64,000 bases of DNA. It comes from Apostichopus japonicus. Its lineage: Eukaryota; Echinodermata; Holothuroidea; Aspidochirotida; Stichopodidae. Below the pieces are notes generated by a model. It did not search any database. It saw only the letters and a program-made list of their open reading frames with translations, and was not told the DNA's origin. The DNA is taken from the NCBI RefSeq assembly GCF_037975245.1, contig NC_092572.1, positions 28,625,989 through 28,689,988 on the forward strand, given 5' to 3'. Shown here piece after piece: positions 1 to 11,826 of the stretch. Within the stretch, counting starts at the first letter, position 1. Each line of letters opens with the position of its first letter. Position numbers and translations under genes: made by a program.

Positions 1-79
1 TACTGTGAGTATGATCATCACTGACACCAACACTGGGCATCATCTTCCAAATAATGCAGCCCACAGATTGAGGAAGTCA

Positions 80-301
80 ACCATGGTCTGTGTGTCGCTT
101 CTCGGCCTTTTGGCTAAGATCATGTGTAGTATCTGTTCCCTTTCGAGGGGAATGGTGATGCACACCTGAAGATGATCACACAGTCACAATCCCGATGCAA
201 GGGGCCTGAGTTTGAGAGCGGATCGGTCGTTTGGTAGTTTGGTTTTCGTGTCCGGGTTCTCCTTCTGGGCGACTTTTTCTTAAAAAGTACCATGGTCTGT
301 G
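80..301 (+). mobile_element. SINE-like insertion with U2 snRNA-derived head and target-site duplication
   Basis: Positions 95-138 match the first ~44 bases of U2 spliceosomal snRNA, including the GTAGTA branch-site recognition segment, with a single mismatch at 123. The match stops abruptly. The next ~150 bases are unrelated to U2 and include a short hairpin (TTCCC/GGGAA around 137-153). The block is bracketed by a 13-bp direct repeat, ACCATGGTCTGTG, at 80-92 and 289-301, as expected of a target-site duplication. The inserted unit is therefore ~196 bp (93-288) and ends in an A/T-rich tail (TTCTTAAAAAGT). SINEs with snRNA-derived heads (SINEU) are known in other animals. That this is a family rather than a one-off chimera is inference. 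Confidence 0.7.
95..138 (+). ncRNA. U2 snRNA 5' fragment (not a functional U2 gene)
   Basis: The match covers U2 stem I and the branch-point pairing region only. The U2 Sm site and stems III-IV are missing and no snRNA promoter elements are evident, so it cannot make U2 RNA. It is the head of the SINE-like insertion described for 80-301. Confidence 0.8.
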
Positions 302-1713
302 ACTCTGTGTGTCTGTCTGTCTGTGGACTTGTGCTAATTGTCTGTGTGTCTATCATAATCATATACTATTCTATATATATAATCAACTCAATATGATAAA
401 ATGTTCTGTGGCGATTTTGGAGACTACATTTTTGTCAATTTGTAAAAAAAACGAAAAAACAATACTGCAACTTGTTTAGAATCTTGAATTGCTGAACACC
501 CCCACCCACCCCACCCTCCCCCACCAGCAAGGGGATTGATCTACCGATGTCAATACAGCCCTCTGTCTCATGATATGCATAGTTTGGTTGAACTTAGGAC
601 TAACCTGTAGTTACTACTTCAATGCAAAAATTCAATGATTTCATGGAGAGATGGAGAGAGAAAGTGAAGACAACAGAAGAAATACTGTAAAAGAAAAGAA
701 TAACAAAATGATAGAGTGCATTCTGTTGAAGTGTGTGCTTGGTCTGGGATGGCTATTTAGTAGCATGCATCCTGAACATGATAGATCAATGCATGTACAC
801 TGTACATGATCAAAACTGCTTGTAACCACTACAGTATACATGTAGAAACTAGTCTGTGTTGTCAGTTTCCATTGTGGTATTGATTTTAGCATTCAATTGT
901 GTTTCTGTGTACGTATTACCACCGACTAAAAGACCTCACAGTTTAATTAATCCACCTTTTTAGTTAAACACAACTTCTGCATGACCAGCCAACCCCAGCA
1001 ACTTCTGGCTTCATTATGTGGCATATATACAAGGAAGGGAAACTATTCATTTAGTTTCTACCCGTGGCTCTGAACCCGACAGGAAGCGTCATTTCCTAAA
1101 ATCGCTCAATCCGTGCCATCCCATTTATCACAGAGCTCTATATAAATGAATCCTGGGATTAAGGTACACAGTAGGACGACATGCCAGGCTTTTAGCCATT
1201 GTTACATACAGTACATTACACACATAGAGAATCTTTTGAACTGTGTGCAAAGAGAAAGTGCACCTGGGTTGTTGTAAAATGTAGTGTCCTGGGAGACATT
1301 TGTTAGGTCCCTGGGAATGGAGAGAAAGAAAAAAAAAACCTGGAATTATCAGGGTTGGATTTGAAGCCCTGGGGAAATGGGTTTGGGACTGAATTGTTTA
1401 ATGAAAAGAGACACATGTAATATTTACTTCTTTGTAGTTGGTAGCAATAGTGACACCTCAAATTCAGGTATTGGAGGAGGGGGGGGGGGGGTTAATAGAC
1501 CTTGAGGAAAAGACAATTCTTATACAGTGAAGGAGGTGACTTCCTTGTTGTGATAACATGGAATGGATAATACCTTACACACACATTCAAACACATATGC
1601 TAGCTATGATGAAATGGCCAAGACTTTCCAAACTTACTGTACAACACACTCCCGTTTTGGAATTTTATGACCAGTTTGAACTATATATCAATTTGTATGG
1701 TATCCCTTCAAGT
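302..1713. other. non-coding stretch, nothing recognised
   Basis: No recognisable gene. It contains a C-rich patch near 500-525, a 13-base G run at 1479-1491 and a TATA-like motif at about 1139 without other promoter support. CpG is sparse: 6 in 961-1560. Confidence 0.6.
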
Positions 1714-1888
1714 GATGAGGCAAGGTCCTTAGGAGGGAGTAGGGAGGGTCAAGCGATGAGGCAAGGTCCTTAGGAGGGAGTACTGTAGGGAGGGTCAAGC
1801 GATGAGGCAAGGTCCTTAGGAGGGAGTACTGTAGGGAGGGTCAAGCGATGAGGCAAGGTCTAATAGGAGGGAGTAAGGAGGGTCAAGC
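1714..1888. repeat. minisatellite, four copies of a 41-46 bp unit
   Basis: The unit begins GATGAGGCAAGGTCCTTAGG and ends GGGTCAAGC. Copies start at 1714, 1755, 1801 and 1847. Copies 2 and 3 carry a 5-base insert (ACTGT) that copy 1 lacks, and copy 4 is diverged. Nearly identical neighbours indicate recent expansion. Confidence 0.95.
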
Positions 1889-3859
1889 GTATCTTATTCA
1901 TAATGGCCAGCCTTGTTTGGAAGGGTCGTGGCTTTGATTTCATTAAATAGTTGATCAATATTACAAAGTTAATCCAATTAAAGTTTAATTAATCATATTT
2001 GATGCTAATGTACATGTTGCATACAATATGGAGGATGTATCTACAGTAGATCTTATGTGTTTTATGAAGGAGTGTGACGTTAATCATTTGTATGTAGGAT
2101 TCACTTCTGTACAGTCTATAGTTCTAGTGCACTATACATCTGCTGCACACAGCAGATGTATGCTTGTATGGCTGACTTGAAGAGTAAAACGTGCATCGTT
2201 TTAGCTTGACTTCAGGTAAGTACAGTACTAGATTGCAATTTAAGATAATGGGCAGGCAGGAACTTTGTAGCAGGATGTTTATTTATCAAGGGCGGGCACA
2301 GAGATTAAGTGTTTGATTATATTTGTTTGTTTTTTCCATTGTTATTATATATATATATTTTTTTTGGGGGGGGGGGAGTGGCAAGGATATGTGTATTGAA
2401 CTTGGTATGCTTGATATGTTGGGTGTAATTATAGCTACATGGTTCATTAACATTCCTTAAGCGGCAGTGCTTAACCACGGCTGTAGAGATGATAGTTTCA
2501 CCTTTCATTTGAATAACTTTAGATTAATAAATCTATGTAGTGAGTTAATCTTTAATAGATTTCCACATTGTAGAAAGAAGACACGTATGTACAGGAGAAA
2601 TGCAATGACGAAATGCCTTGTAAAATGCTGAGCCTGCAAAATTTGAAAGTATTACTTGTGGTGAAAACTTGCCAGATTCATAGTGATAACCAGAGTGGGA
2701 GCTGGGGGTGGGGACACCAGGACAGATGGATAAAGTGGGAGTCTGCTAGAGGGGGAGTGGGATAAAGGGAGGGGTGGGTCTAGACATCTTGTGAACATTT
2801 GGAATTTGTTATATGGGTGCAACACTCTGCTCTCACTTTATAGGCAATTAAGTTGAAAATATGGAACATTGATTAAAAAAACATTAAAATTAAGTATGGC
2901 TGTGGAAACATGTCACCTTCTCTATGACCTGACCCTAGCGAAATAAATTGTAATAAGGGTCCCATAAACGGGCGCCAATTATGTAGCCGGCATAAATATA
3001 TTAGGTTGGGAAAATTACAAGTGGCACCTTTCCATGAGGGTAGGGCCGGTTTGCTCTGAGATCGTGGGGGAACACTCACACAAAAATAAACCAAAATAAA
3101 GGCAAAGTAGTGTGTTTACTATGCACATGGACGTTGTATTAAATTCAATGGGGTTACTTTAACAACTTTTAAAAGAAAACTGTAAAATAATGGGTGTAAC
3201 TTACACCCATTTATATTTACACCCCAGATCCTTCCTTGCTGATTTTTTAGAGCTACTGTACCTTCTCTTATTACACTTCCCAGGCAGTAATAGTACTTAA
3301 ACACATGAATTGTCCCCCCCCCCCCCCCAAAAAAAAACAGGAAAATCAAAGGCAATGTTTTAATATATAATTTATATCCTCCCATAACTCTTAATTTGTC
3401 ACGGTATATTAATTTTTTCAGCCGGTCTGTATATATACGTGAAAACTTGCTTCCTTCTCTTAAAAGAATTCTTCTTGATTGCATGACGTTTCGTGGCGTG
3501 CCCAGTTCTGCATACTAATAATAAGTTGAAACTAACAATTTTTGGAAAGGTGTTTCCTCGATTCCATTTGTGGATAACTTTCTGGAAGCAGGAATTCAAA
3601 AAAAAAGGAAAGCGGTCACATGACCTCATTTAACTTGCAAGCTGCTAGATGCTAGATAGCTGGAATATTTGAGTATTGGTAAGTAGTCATAATCACCGGC
3701 CTGGGAAAAAACAAAACAATGAAATCCGGCAATTTTCCAAACACATGCAATGACCACAATTTAGCCTAGTACCCTTAGTAGACCTACCTTGGTTTATCCT
3801 ATCAGTAAATTTGTCTTTTTACTGTGTCATTAACTGGTTAGGCCAAAGTGACTTTGCAT
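1889..3859. other. non-coding stretch with simple repeats
   Basis: No recognised gene. It holds an AT run followed by an 11-base G run at 2347-2376 and a C15-A9 homopolymer junction at 3314-3337. A good 5' splice-site match (CAG|GTAAGTA, exon side ending at 2215) has no open exon behind it. Confidence 0.5.
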
Positions 3860-4045
3860 AATATCCTTACCTGTCTCCTCACAACATTAGCCCTCTGGCT
3901 GTAGCTGTTTCTAGAGTGAATCGGTAACCTTCAACTTTTAAACACTGTACTGTACACCCTTAACAACATCTTTCCACCGGTCAATCTACCGGTCAATCTA
4001 CTGGTCAATATGACCTGCCTCATTCTACAACCTTAATTTTGTTTA
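3860..4045 (+). repeat. interspersed repeat family, copy A
   Basis: It shares an ordered series of short blocks with copies near 6729-6900 and 18231-18410: CTGTCTCCTCACAAC, then a GAATCGGTAACCTT-like block, AACACTGTA..CACCCT, ACCGGTCAAT and CATTCTAC. Inside it ACCGGTCAATCT is repeated about three times in tandem (3975-4010). The three copies keep order and orientation, so this is an old dispersed element of unknown class. Confidence 0.5.
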
Positions 4046-6728
4046 TATCCAGTGTTACAGTATCTACTGTACTTCATTGGTTGCCGATGGAGACAACTTT
4101 TCAGTGCCCACCCCGGGTCAGGAGTTCATAGGTAACTACTAACTTTTAGCTTATTGCATTAATTCTGCAGCAAAATGTTTGGTAGATCGCATTTAGTTTC
4201 CCCCAGGAATTTTTCCGAGTGCAGAATATTATGTTATGTTGGGAATGAAAACGCCCCTACTGTAGCTCCCTTACAGTTACAATAGTTTGACTTAGCTGCG
4301 AGTGACATCAACCTTGCTCTGTTTAGTTTACCGTGTTTAGGTTTCCCGACATTATAAACTCAAAATACACATGTATGCAGGCTGGATATCCAGGACAGCT
4401 ATATATTCTTTTTTGTCCCGTTTCCTTCCTTGTATATCGGAAACAATATTTTTTTTTTTCATTTTCAAAAGGTCGTGAGAAAGGTTGAAATTGAATTTCC
4501 TGCACGGTTTATTCACTTTGTGGAAACATTTGTTTCCTTGTTATCTCTTTTCTGTTTCCGTTTGACAAACCATTACAATGTTTGGGACTCTTTCCTCGCA
4601 TCCGTTTTGCATTCAAACGATTTCCTATATGTAAGCAGCCCAATGGCTCGTCCGCAGAGAGAGCGCTGCGTGCATCAAGCCGATAGCTGTACAGGATGTC
4701 TTTAGGCGTCTCTCGTTCAAGTAAAAGCCCGGGACAGTATCGTTTAACAATGTTAGGACTTGGAGGAAACCCTGCAATTAGTGGTTGTTCAGTATATAGT
4801 AGTGATGGACAGGAAGAGTCAGGTGAGGTCAAAAGAAAAGGGGGTAAGCGGAGAAGGGGATAGCTAATGAGGGATTAAGAGTTTGCATTTATTGTCAGGA
4901 AATGATTTCTCAAACCATGCATCTTTAACCATATTTTGCATTATATTGTACATAGTAGTAAAACTGTTGATACATTTCAAGAGGTACAGTAGTAACCATA
5001 AAAGAGCTGCATTTTGTGTTGAACATGGTCACAATCTGTTTGGGTGGCATTCAGTATACATCACGCTGTTAAGAAGAAAGCTAAGGTGACCTACTTAGTA
5101 CTTACAATAGAAAGTACTGCAACTTTCAGTGGTAGGTAGTCCACAACGGACCAAGAATATCAATTTAGTTTACCAATTATGACATAATAACACATTGCAG
5201 TACATTTTGTGGGACATACACTAAACATTGTGTACATTACGGCAAAATGCTGCTATTGAGTAGAAACAACTAATCAAGGATCTTTGATTGTTTGATGGGT
5301 TATATCCAATCAGTTTTCAATGCAGGACTCACAAATTATTCGCAACTTGCTGTTGGTCCCCTTCCACTCCCTCAGAAATCTCCCTATGTGGCACTAACCA
5401 ACCACTACCATATGCTGTTTCAGTTGATCAGCTGTAAGTGCCCCCTCGCCATATCTATAATGGTTTCGATCATTTTAACCAGGACTTTTTAATCAAAAGT
5501 CTGAGAATATGCTTGTACATCAAAAACTGTTGGAGGTATTATAAGAAAGAATGCAAAAAAAAATGAGGCTTCAACATCAATTGCGCCACTGCACTGAGTC
5601 AGGACTTCACCACCAGCAGAATGACTAACTCCTCAAGAAGGCAACCCCCCATGAAGATAATGACGGCTCCCTGGTGTGGTTTGGAAAGTTTCTAGCTTCC
5701 AACTGTAGAGTACTACAAAGGAAGTAGGATGTTCTGAAGAGATTTCCATCTTGTCTGCTGAAGTAAAGAGGTCCTTTGATTAGGAAATCAAGTTAGCCTC
5801 AAGATTGTGGTCAAGGGCATGAATGGCTTCCAATAGCTACAGTGCTGTGCCTTTACAAGAAAGGAAACTATGCATTCAAATCCTATGAATCACTTGAAAG
5901 GAGGAGGAGGAGCCCTTTGAATTTTATTGCAACTTCTTCCAAAGCTGATGAGTATCACATACTCCAGATGAGGTTATAACAGTACGACCACCATACCTCC
6001 CCCATCCCATCCCTCCCTCCCTCCCCTCTCCTCTTAAGAAGTGAAATCTGTTGAGGAAGTTACGCATAGATTTGACTTGATCTGATCGTAAACATTATCA
6101 TCTCCTTGACTCCTCATAAGAAGGATTTTCTACATCTTGAATTAAAAGCAAGAATCACTCAGAAAACAATTTGAAAGGTTCAATATTTTTACTTGTTTTG
6201 TTAACCTTAACTTGGTGAGACAATTTCTAGTAAGACCTGTTTTAATTTTTTTTTATAGCATTTAATTTTGGGTAGCTTTTTGTAAAAAAAAAAAAAATTG
6301 TAGCCGTTTGAACCCAAAACTACTACTAACCAATACTGTACCTCTGGAAACCAAATTGCAGTAATTCATGACATATGTCTAGACTATCCAGCTATCATCT
6401 ATAGCCCAGTGAACTTGGCCTGTGTTTGAAAACCAACTGGATGTGCTTTTGCTTGGACATGAAACAGTTTCCCCGCTTGTAGTTCCTGCAGAACTTACAG
6501 TAATCATAACAGCTCAGTTCCGTCTTTGGTAAGTTTTTATCTCTATATGAACGAACGCTCAACTTTCAGGGAATAGTTCATCGTTATTTTAGTCATTGAA
6601 GTGGGCAAAATTGACTGTGACTTATTGATGTATATAGGTCTTTAATAGTTGGTTTATTCTTAGAACAAATTAAAAAAAAAAAAAAAAAACTCTTGCTGAC
6701 ACTGCATGTTGTCTGAGAGTTACATATT
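4046..6728. other. non-coding stretch, nothing recognised
   Basis: Only short, compositionally biased open frames with no recognisable domain. Short poly-T and poly-A runs occur at about 6248, 6283 and 6671. Confidence 0.5.
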
Positions 6729-6900
6729 ATTTACTTCGTTCCTCATTTACCTGTCTCCTCACAACCTTAGCACCTCATTCTACCGTGTCTAGTATGCCCT
6801 GGTAATCTTTTAACACTGTGCACCCTCAGCGACCGGCTCCTCCGGTCGTTGCCCTTCCTTCTCATTCTACCATCCAAAGTGTTTACTCATGCGTTTTCGT
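6729..6900 (+). repeat. interspersed repeat family, copy B
   Basis: Shares ATTTACCTGTCTCCTCACAAC, CTGGTAATCTTTTAACACTG, TGCACCCT, CCGGTC and CTCATTCTACCATCCAAAGTG with copies A and C in the same order. Divergence is considerable. Confidence 0.5.
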
Positions 6901-7179
6901 AGCAGATTCATGTAGTTTCTTCACTCGTAAATATATAAACCAGTGAGTTTTATGATGTGCAATCAGCATCCATGGAAAGGAAACATATTATTGACTGATG
7001 CATCCAGCTGGTACTGTAATATAAAGTGGCATGAACGTGTTCTGTTGTAAATGCCGTTATAGTGAATAGTACATATATACTCAACACAGGACACAGCCAC
7101 AGCATCATGCCACTTTGGTCGATATATATAGTGTGTGTCTATGCCTTGCACCATTTGGTATTTAATATTGTTTGGTATG

Positions 7180-7560
7180 TGGGTGCCACTGTTTGTATGC
7201 ATGGCGAGGGTTTATACGCCAGTATTTGATGCAACCACTGTTTTTAATGTGAACCTTTTTTTTTTACGCTATAGTACTAGTACTAGTTGTACCACTATGG
7301 ATATCTACATGCCTATATTGCCATGGTTATAATTTTGCATATGTGCCACAGTTTGTAGACCAGCTGTGCATTTCACAGGTTGCATACATGTATATGACTA
7401 GATGCCAGTTTTACATGTGTTTGCACTATTTTGCCACTGTTTTGTACTCAGTTTGGTTGCCACAGTTTTTGTATGCAAATTGTCACAGTTTTGTTCAGGT
7501 GGACTATTATGCATATATGCCACTGTTAAATGCACATGTGCAGTATGATAGTACACATAT
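7180..7560. repeat. degenerate repeat of TGCCAC(A/T)GTTTGTATGC-like units
   Basis: Near 7183, 7340, 7430, 7455 and 7517 the sequence TGCCACTGTTT / TGCCACAGTTT recurs with irregular spacing, interleaved with GCATACATG/GCATATATG segments. It looks like an old, scrambled minisatellite. The open frames across it are products of the repetition. Confidence 0.55.
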
Positions 7561-7635
7561 ATGCTGTCAATTGTCAAAATCCATGAAAGTGATTTTCCAA
7601 CCGGGAATATTTACGAACTTGTGATCTCAAACATA

Positions 7636-7928
7636 TTACTTTGTACAAAGAAGCATACATGTCATTAACATAACTATCCTCTACAAAGAAGCATGTTATT
7701 AACATATAACTATGTACAAAGAAGCATGTCATTAACATATAAAGTTTATCCTCTAAAAAGAAGCATGTTATTAACATATAACTATGTACAAAGAAGCATG
7801 TCGTTAACATGTATCCTGTACAAAGAAGCATGCTGTTAACATAACTACTGTATGTACAAATAAGCATGTCATTAACATAACTACCTGTACATGTACAAAC
7901 AAGCATGTCCTTATCTTGTATCGTGTAC
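7636..7928. repeat. minisatellite of ~30-40 bp unit, about eight copies
   Basis: The unit GTACAAAGAAGCATGTCATTAACATA(TAACTAT) is repeated about eight times with small substitutions (AAGCATGTTATTAACAT, AAGCATGTCGTTAACAT, AAGCATGCTGTTAACAT, AAGCATGTCCTTAT). Read on the minus strand it gives a repetitive peptide, which is an artefact. Confidence 0.9.
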
Positions 7929-7936
7929 ACAATCAA

Positions 7937-8679
7937 GACAAAGTTTAATGACAGCGAGTTTAATTGTTCGAAGATGGAATGACCTACTTCAGTTAGTCAT
8001 TGAGGGGTCTATTAAATCACACTGACCTTCAGGAACCTTAGATATAGGTATCACCCGACTTGATTAGCGAGAGTACTCACTCGTAGTTCTCAGGTATTGC
8101 TTTCAAGTTATACTCAATCTGGTCGCTCAGGATGTTATAGTACTACTCATACCTGTATTGTAGAAATGGTTCAGTACTCATAGAGTCATACTCTCTCTTT
8201 GATAGAGCCTTACCAATGGAAGCTCTAGTTGTGATCTAGTACTCTTGTGAGACCTCACTCGGCTTGTAATTCTTGCATCACGTATGTACAGTTGCCTGTA
8301 CTCATTTTCACCCGAAATTTGTACTCACACTCAAACTTTGTTCTATTTTTGCGGTGCATGGTTTAAAGTACACACTTGACACCAATTTCTACTTGTGTTA
8401 GTATCCGAGCTGTTGCACACTGTTGCACTCAAGCTGTTGTACTCATGAGCACTACAAGTGAAACCACCAACTGAGAGACAACTGGCTTGCTACATGGTCA
8501 GAGGGAAAAATTGAAGGACATGTAATCCTGATACCACTCCATTGAAAGATCTTGCCAAAGATCTTCATTGCTCTGCCATATTTCTTTATAACTTCCTACA
8601 CAGTTTTCTGATGTTTGTTTATGACATAAAGAGTGTAAATTAGCTAGTATTTGATAGATTTTGCTAGATATTGGTTAAT
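7937..8679. other. non-coding, enriched in GTACTCA-like words
   Basis: Between about 8060 and 8450 the word TACTCA(C/T) recurs at least ten times without a fixed period. This suggests a very degraded tandem array. No gene is seen. Confidence 0.35.
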
Positions 8680-8850
8680 GTGCACTTACATAAATAAAAG
8701 TAATGTGCATGCAAATATAATAAAATCAAATTAATGATCACTTAAATAAAATAAGCTTAAATTGCGCTTAAATCAAATGAAATCATATTAATGCTCACTT
8801 AAATAAAATAAAACTAATGTGTACTAAGGTTTATCAAATAAAATTGTTAA
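8680..8850. repeat. degenerate AT-rich tandem repeat
   Basis: Three to four diverged units resemble AAATCAAATTAATGATCACTTAAATAAAATAA, with copies around 8693, 8725, 8770 and 8810. Confidence 0.55.
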
Positions 8851-9568
8851 CTTTTATGTGAATATTTTCAACCTGTCATATTAACTAAATAAAGCTGTGA
8901 AAAGAAAGGGTTGATGAAAACTTTCTAAATTTGTGACAAAGTTAAGTCACATGATGTTGGCATTTAAAGGTGAAAGACTTGTTTAATAAGGAATCTGTTT
9001 AAATATTTCCTCACCCATTCTAATGATTCAAACTAGGTCATTAGCCTCTTAGCTCTTCCATTCATGTTTTGCTAGTTTCTATAGACTTATAGACTGTGTT
9101 TTGAATAGATCTGTTGCATAGCAGTGGACACACTGAACTCTATTGAATATGCTTAGTAAGCTGATAAGCTACCAAACTCTTTTGTGGAAGCTGTTCCAGG
9201 CCTCATGTTTTCCTTTCTTGGAATTAGCTCCCTAAATTTTCAGTTTGCCTGTTGAAAAAAGCAGCAAGCTGGCTTTGAAGGAGGCTGACCTTTGTATCTT
9301 TCACATAACTGATCAGTGACAGAGATCTTACTAGAATAGACTCTTGAACTAGCCAAGTCTGGAAAGAAAGAAACAAGTGTGACCAAAAGCTGTGATTGAG
9401 CAATATGCTAGGGTTTCTGCTGGTATCTATGGGCCAATATTTCCATAGAGAAAGAAAAGAACAGCACTTTAAATTTGAAAGGTGGCCAGACTGTTTTTTT
9501 CTTTTAATAAAAGGGTAGTCGCTTAAATGTCAACAAGAAATTTTGAAGAGTTAATTTCTGCTAATATT

Positions 9569-9574
9569 CCATCG

Positions 9575-9606
<32 letters not shown>

Positions 9607-9617
9607 GTCATCATCAT
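9569..9617. repeat. (TCA)n microsatellite
   Basis: About fifteen TCA/TCG trinucleotides in tandem. Confidence 0.95.
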
Positions 9618-11782
9618 TTCAATAATTAGCTTCATCGGATAAGTACTTTTCTAAATCTAAGTTCAGTTTGAATCGAGGTAGAAGTTTTGATAGATTTGGA
9701 TTCACCTGGATGATACCGTAGTTTCTTTAACAGGGAAAATGTGGAGAGCACATGATTTTACTTTCCTTTATAAATGTGGATCAAGGGGATTTGTGTTGGA
9801 TTCCCCCTCCTCCCCCTTCTCCCCCTTCTCCCCCTTCTCCCCCTCCTACCCCTCTCCCTCCCCCCAAAAAATAAAGATAGATTAATTTCCTAAAGTAAGT
9901 TCTTAGAAAAAGATCTCTCAAGTACTGTAGAATGTGAGTTTCAACTGTTTAATTAGTACTTAATATACATAGAACTTTATGGAAATAATGTAGGGGAAAC
10001 AAAATAGTGTCATAAACAATTAGGAAACTGATTCCTAAATCCTGTTTGTTCGTAATAGACCTGTACTGACAACTCATTACAACATAGCCTTTCTTTCATA
10101 GCTATTTTATATAGCTTCTAGTTAATATGTTAAACTGGCCAGCATGTTGCCAGTCATTGTTTGGTGACTACCTGCTTGGCATTCCTAACATATTTTCCAG
10201 ATCTTTAACTGTGTAGGCAGTGCAGGTGATACAAAGGTCATGGGTTTGGTCCCTCCTCTCTCTCTCAGTGAGGTAATAACAGCTAATGACACAACAACAG
10301 GTTGCAGTGGAAGAAGGATCAATTTGTTTTACTTATCTTCTAGGGTTAAATCTGGAAGTGGATCTCTGACATGTATGTTGTATACAGTTTGTCTAACATA
10401 CCAATTTACAGAACTAGGGTACAGTAGCTCTACAAAGTTAGCAGGGAGGGGAAAACCTTGCTGAATTACCTACAGTGTAACATGTTTCTTTTAAGTACTG
10501 TCAATTAACAACTATCAGCTAATTGATTAAGGGAATAATCATCACTGTTTAGGTGAAGAAGAAGAAGAATCCCATCTCAAATTCTCGCTCCTAACTACGA
10601 GATATTTTTTGATTGAATCATATTTTGACGGGGTGAACCATTGCTTTCTCATGGTGTTAATAATTGTTCATTGTGTGTACTGTAGCCTTGTATTGCGAAC
10701 ACTGGTTAGATCTACACTGTTTCAAGAAAATCCTTCCCCAATTTGGCGATTTTCTAATGTGGTTTTGAAAATTAGAAGACTAAATAAGAAAGATGTAGGA
10801 AATATTCATTGCTTTCGGTTAAGTGACTGGTCACCAGAAGATCCTTTGTAACAAACCATTTCATAGTATGCATGACCGAGACAGGATAATGGGGATTGAC
10901 ATTAATTTGAAGAAGCAATAATAATGATAATAATACCATAAATATAATGATAATGATAGTAATATATTTATATATTGCGCTTCAGTATGAGAAGCTATAG
11001 ATATCCCTCATTCGCACATACATGTATTTAGCTGTATTTAAACAATTAATTTCTCATTCGTATATCAGCGATTTATTTTTCTTTCAAACGTGCAATCGTA
11101 AGAGAGCCGGATTTAAAAATGGAGAAAAGTGTTTCCTTCGGTAACAGTACATTATATGTTTAACATACGTCACACTATAAGTCATTACTCATAACTGACA
11201 GCATGAATAGATCGCGTGTGTATAAATCTGTATTCCATTTCACGCACAGTTAGACTTCTGAAGAAATTTCCAACAAAGAGATGATCAAACAGTTCTCTGA
11301 AAACGGAATTTCTAAACGCTTTTGTCTGGTTTTATTGGATTCATTTGTTTATTTTAGTTCAAACTTTTGCTCTAGGTCAACAGATTGTTAACTGCTGAAT
11401 CATGGCAAGCTGAGAATGAAATTTGTAGAGATCCCTGTCTGTTAACAATATTATTGACAATTGGTTTGCAAAATTGGTTTGTATTGTGGCAAAAATACCT
11501 GCAGTTAACTTCCTTTGAAATTCTAACTGGTCTAATCCGTGGTTCTGAGTACAGATCTCTGAATTAGAAATGGATTTCAGTCAAGTCCTTTGTACCCACA
11601 AATTCTGAGTATGACAAAAATGTGTGAAGGAACAACTTTCCCAAATAAAAGAAACAATATTAAAGAAAAAAAATGTATTTTTGGGTTTTTTTTTGTGCCA
11701 AATATGGATGTCCATAGGAATGTCAGAGGGCTGATAGTTTGTCAAAGTGTCACAAAGTGGAGATGAATCCTTTTAATTCCAC

Positions 11783-11826
11783 TTCCCCCTCCCCTCCCCT
11801 CCCCCTCCCCTCCCCTCCCCTCCCCT
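11783..11826. repeat. (CCCCT)n polypyrimidine tract
   Basis: An uninterrupted pyrimidine run of CCCCT/CCCCCT units. The opposite strand is a G-rich repeat with quadruplex potential. Confidence 0.9.

Noticed and set aside
95-138. Functional U2 snRNA gene
   Set aside because: Only the first 44 bases match. The Sm site and 3' stem-loops are absent and the block is part of a retroinserted chimera.
2155-2215. Possible exon before the CAG|GTAAGTA donor at 2216
   Set aside because: All three frames carry stops, the acceptor is weak, and no neighbouring exon is visible.
7574-7936. 120-codon minus-strand open frame with a repeated peptide
   Set aside because: It is produced by the minisatellite at 7636-7928, whose indels happen to keep a frame open. 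There is no start context or domain.
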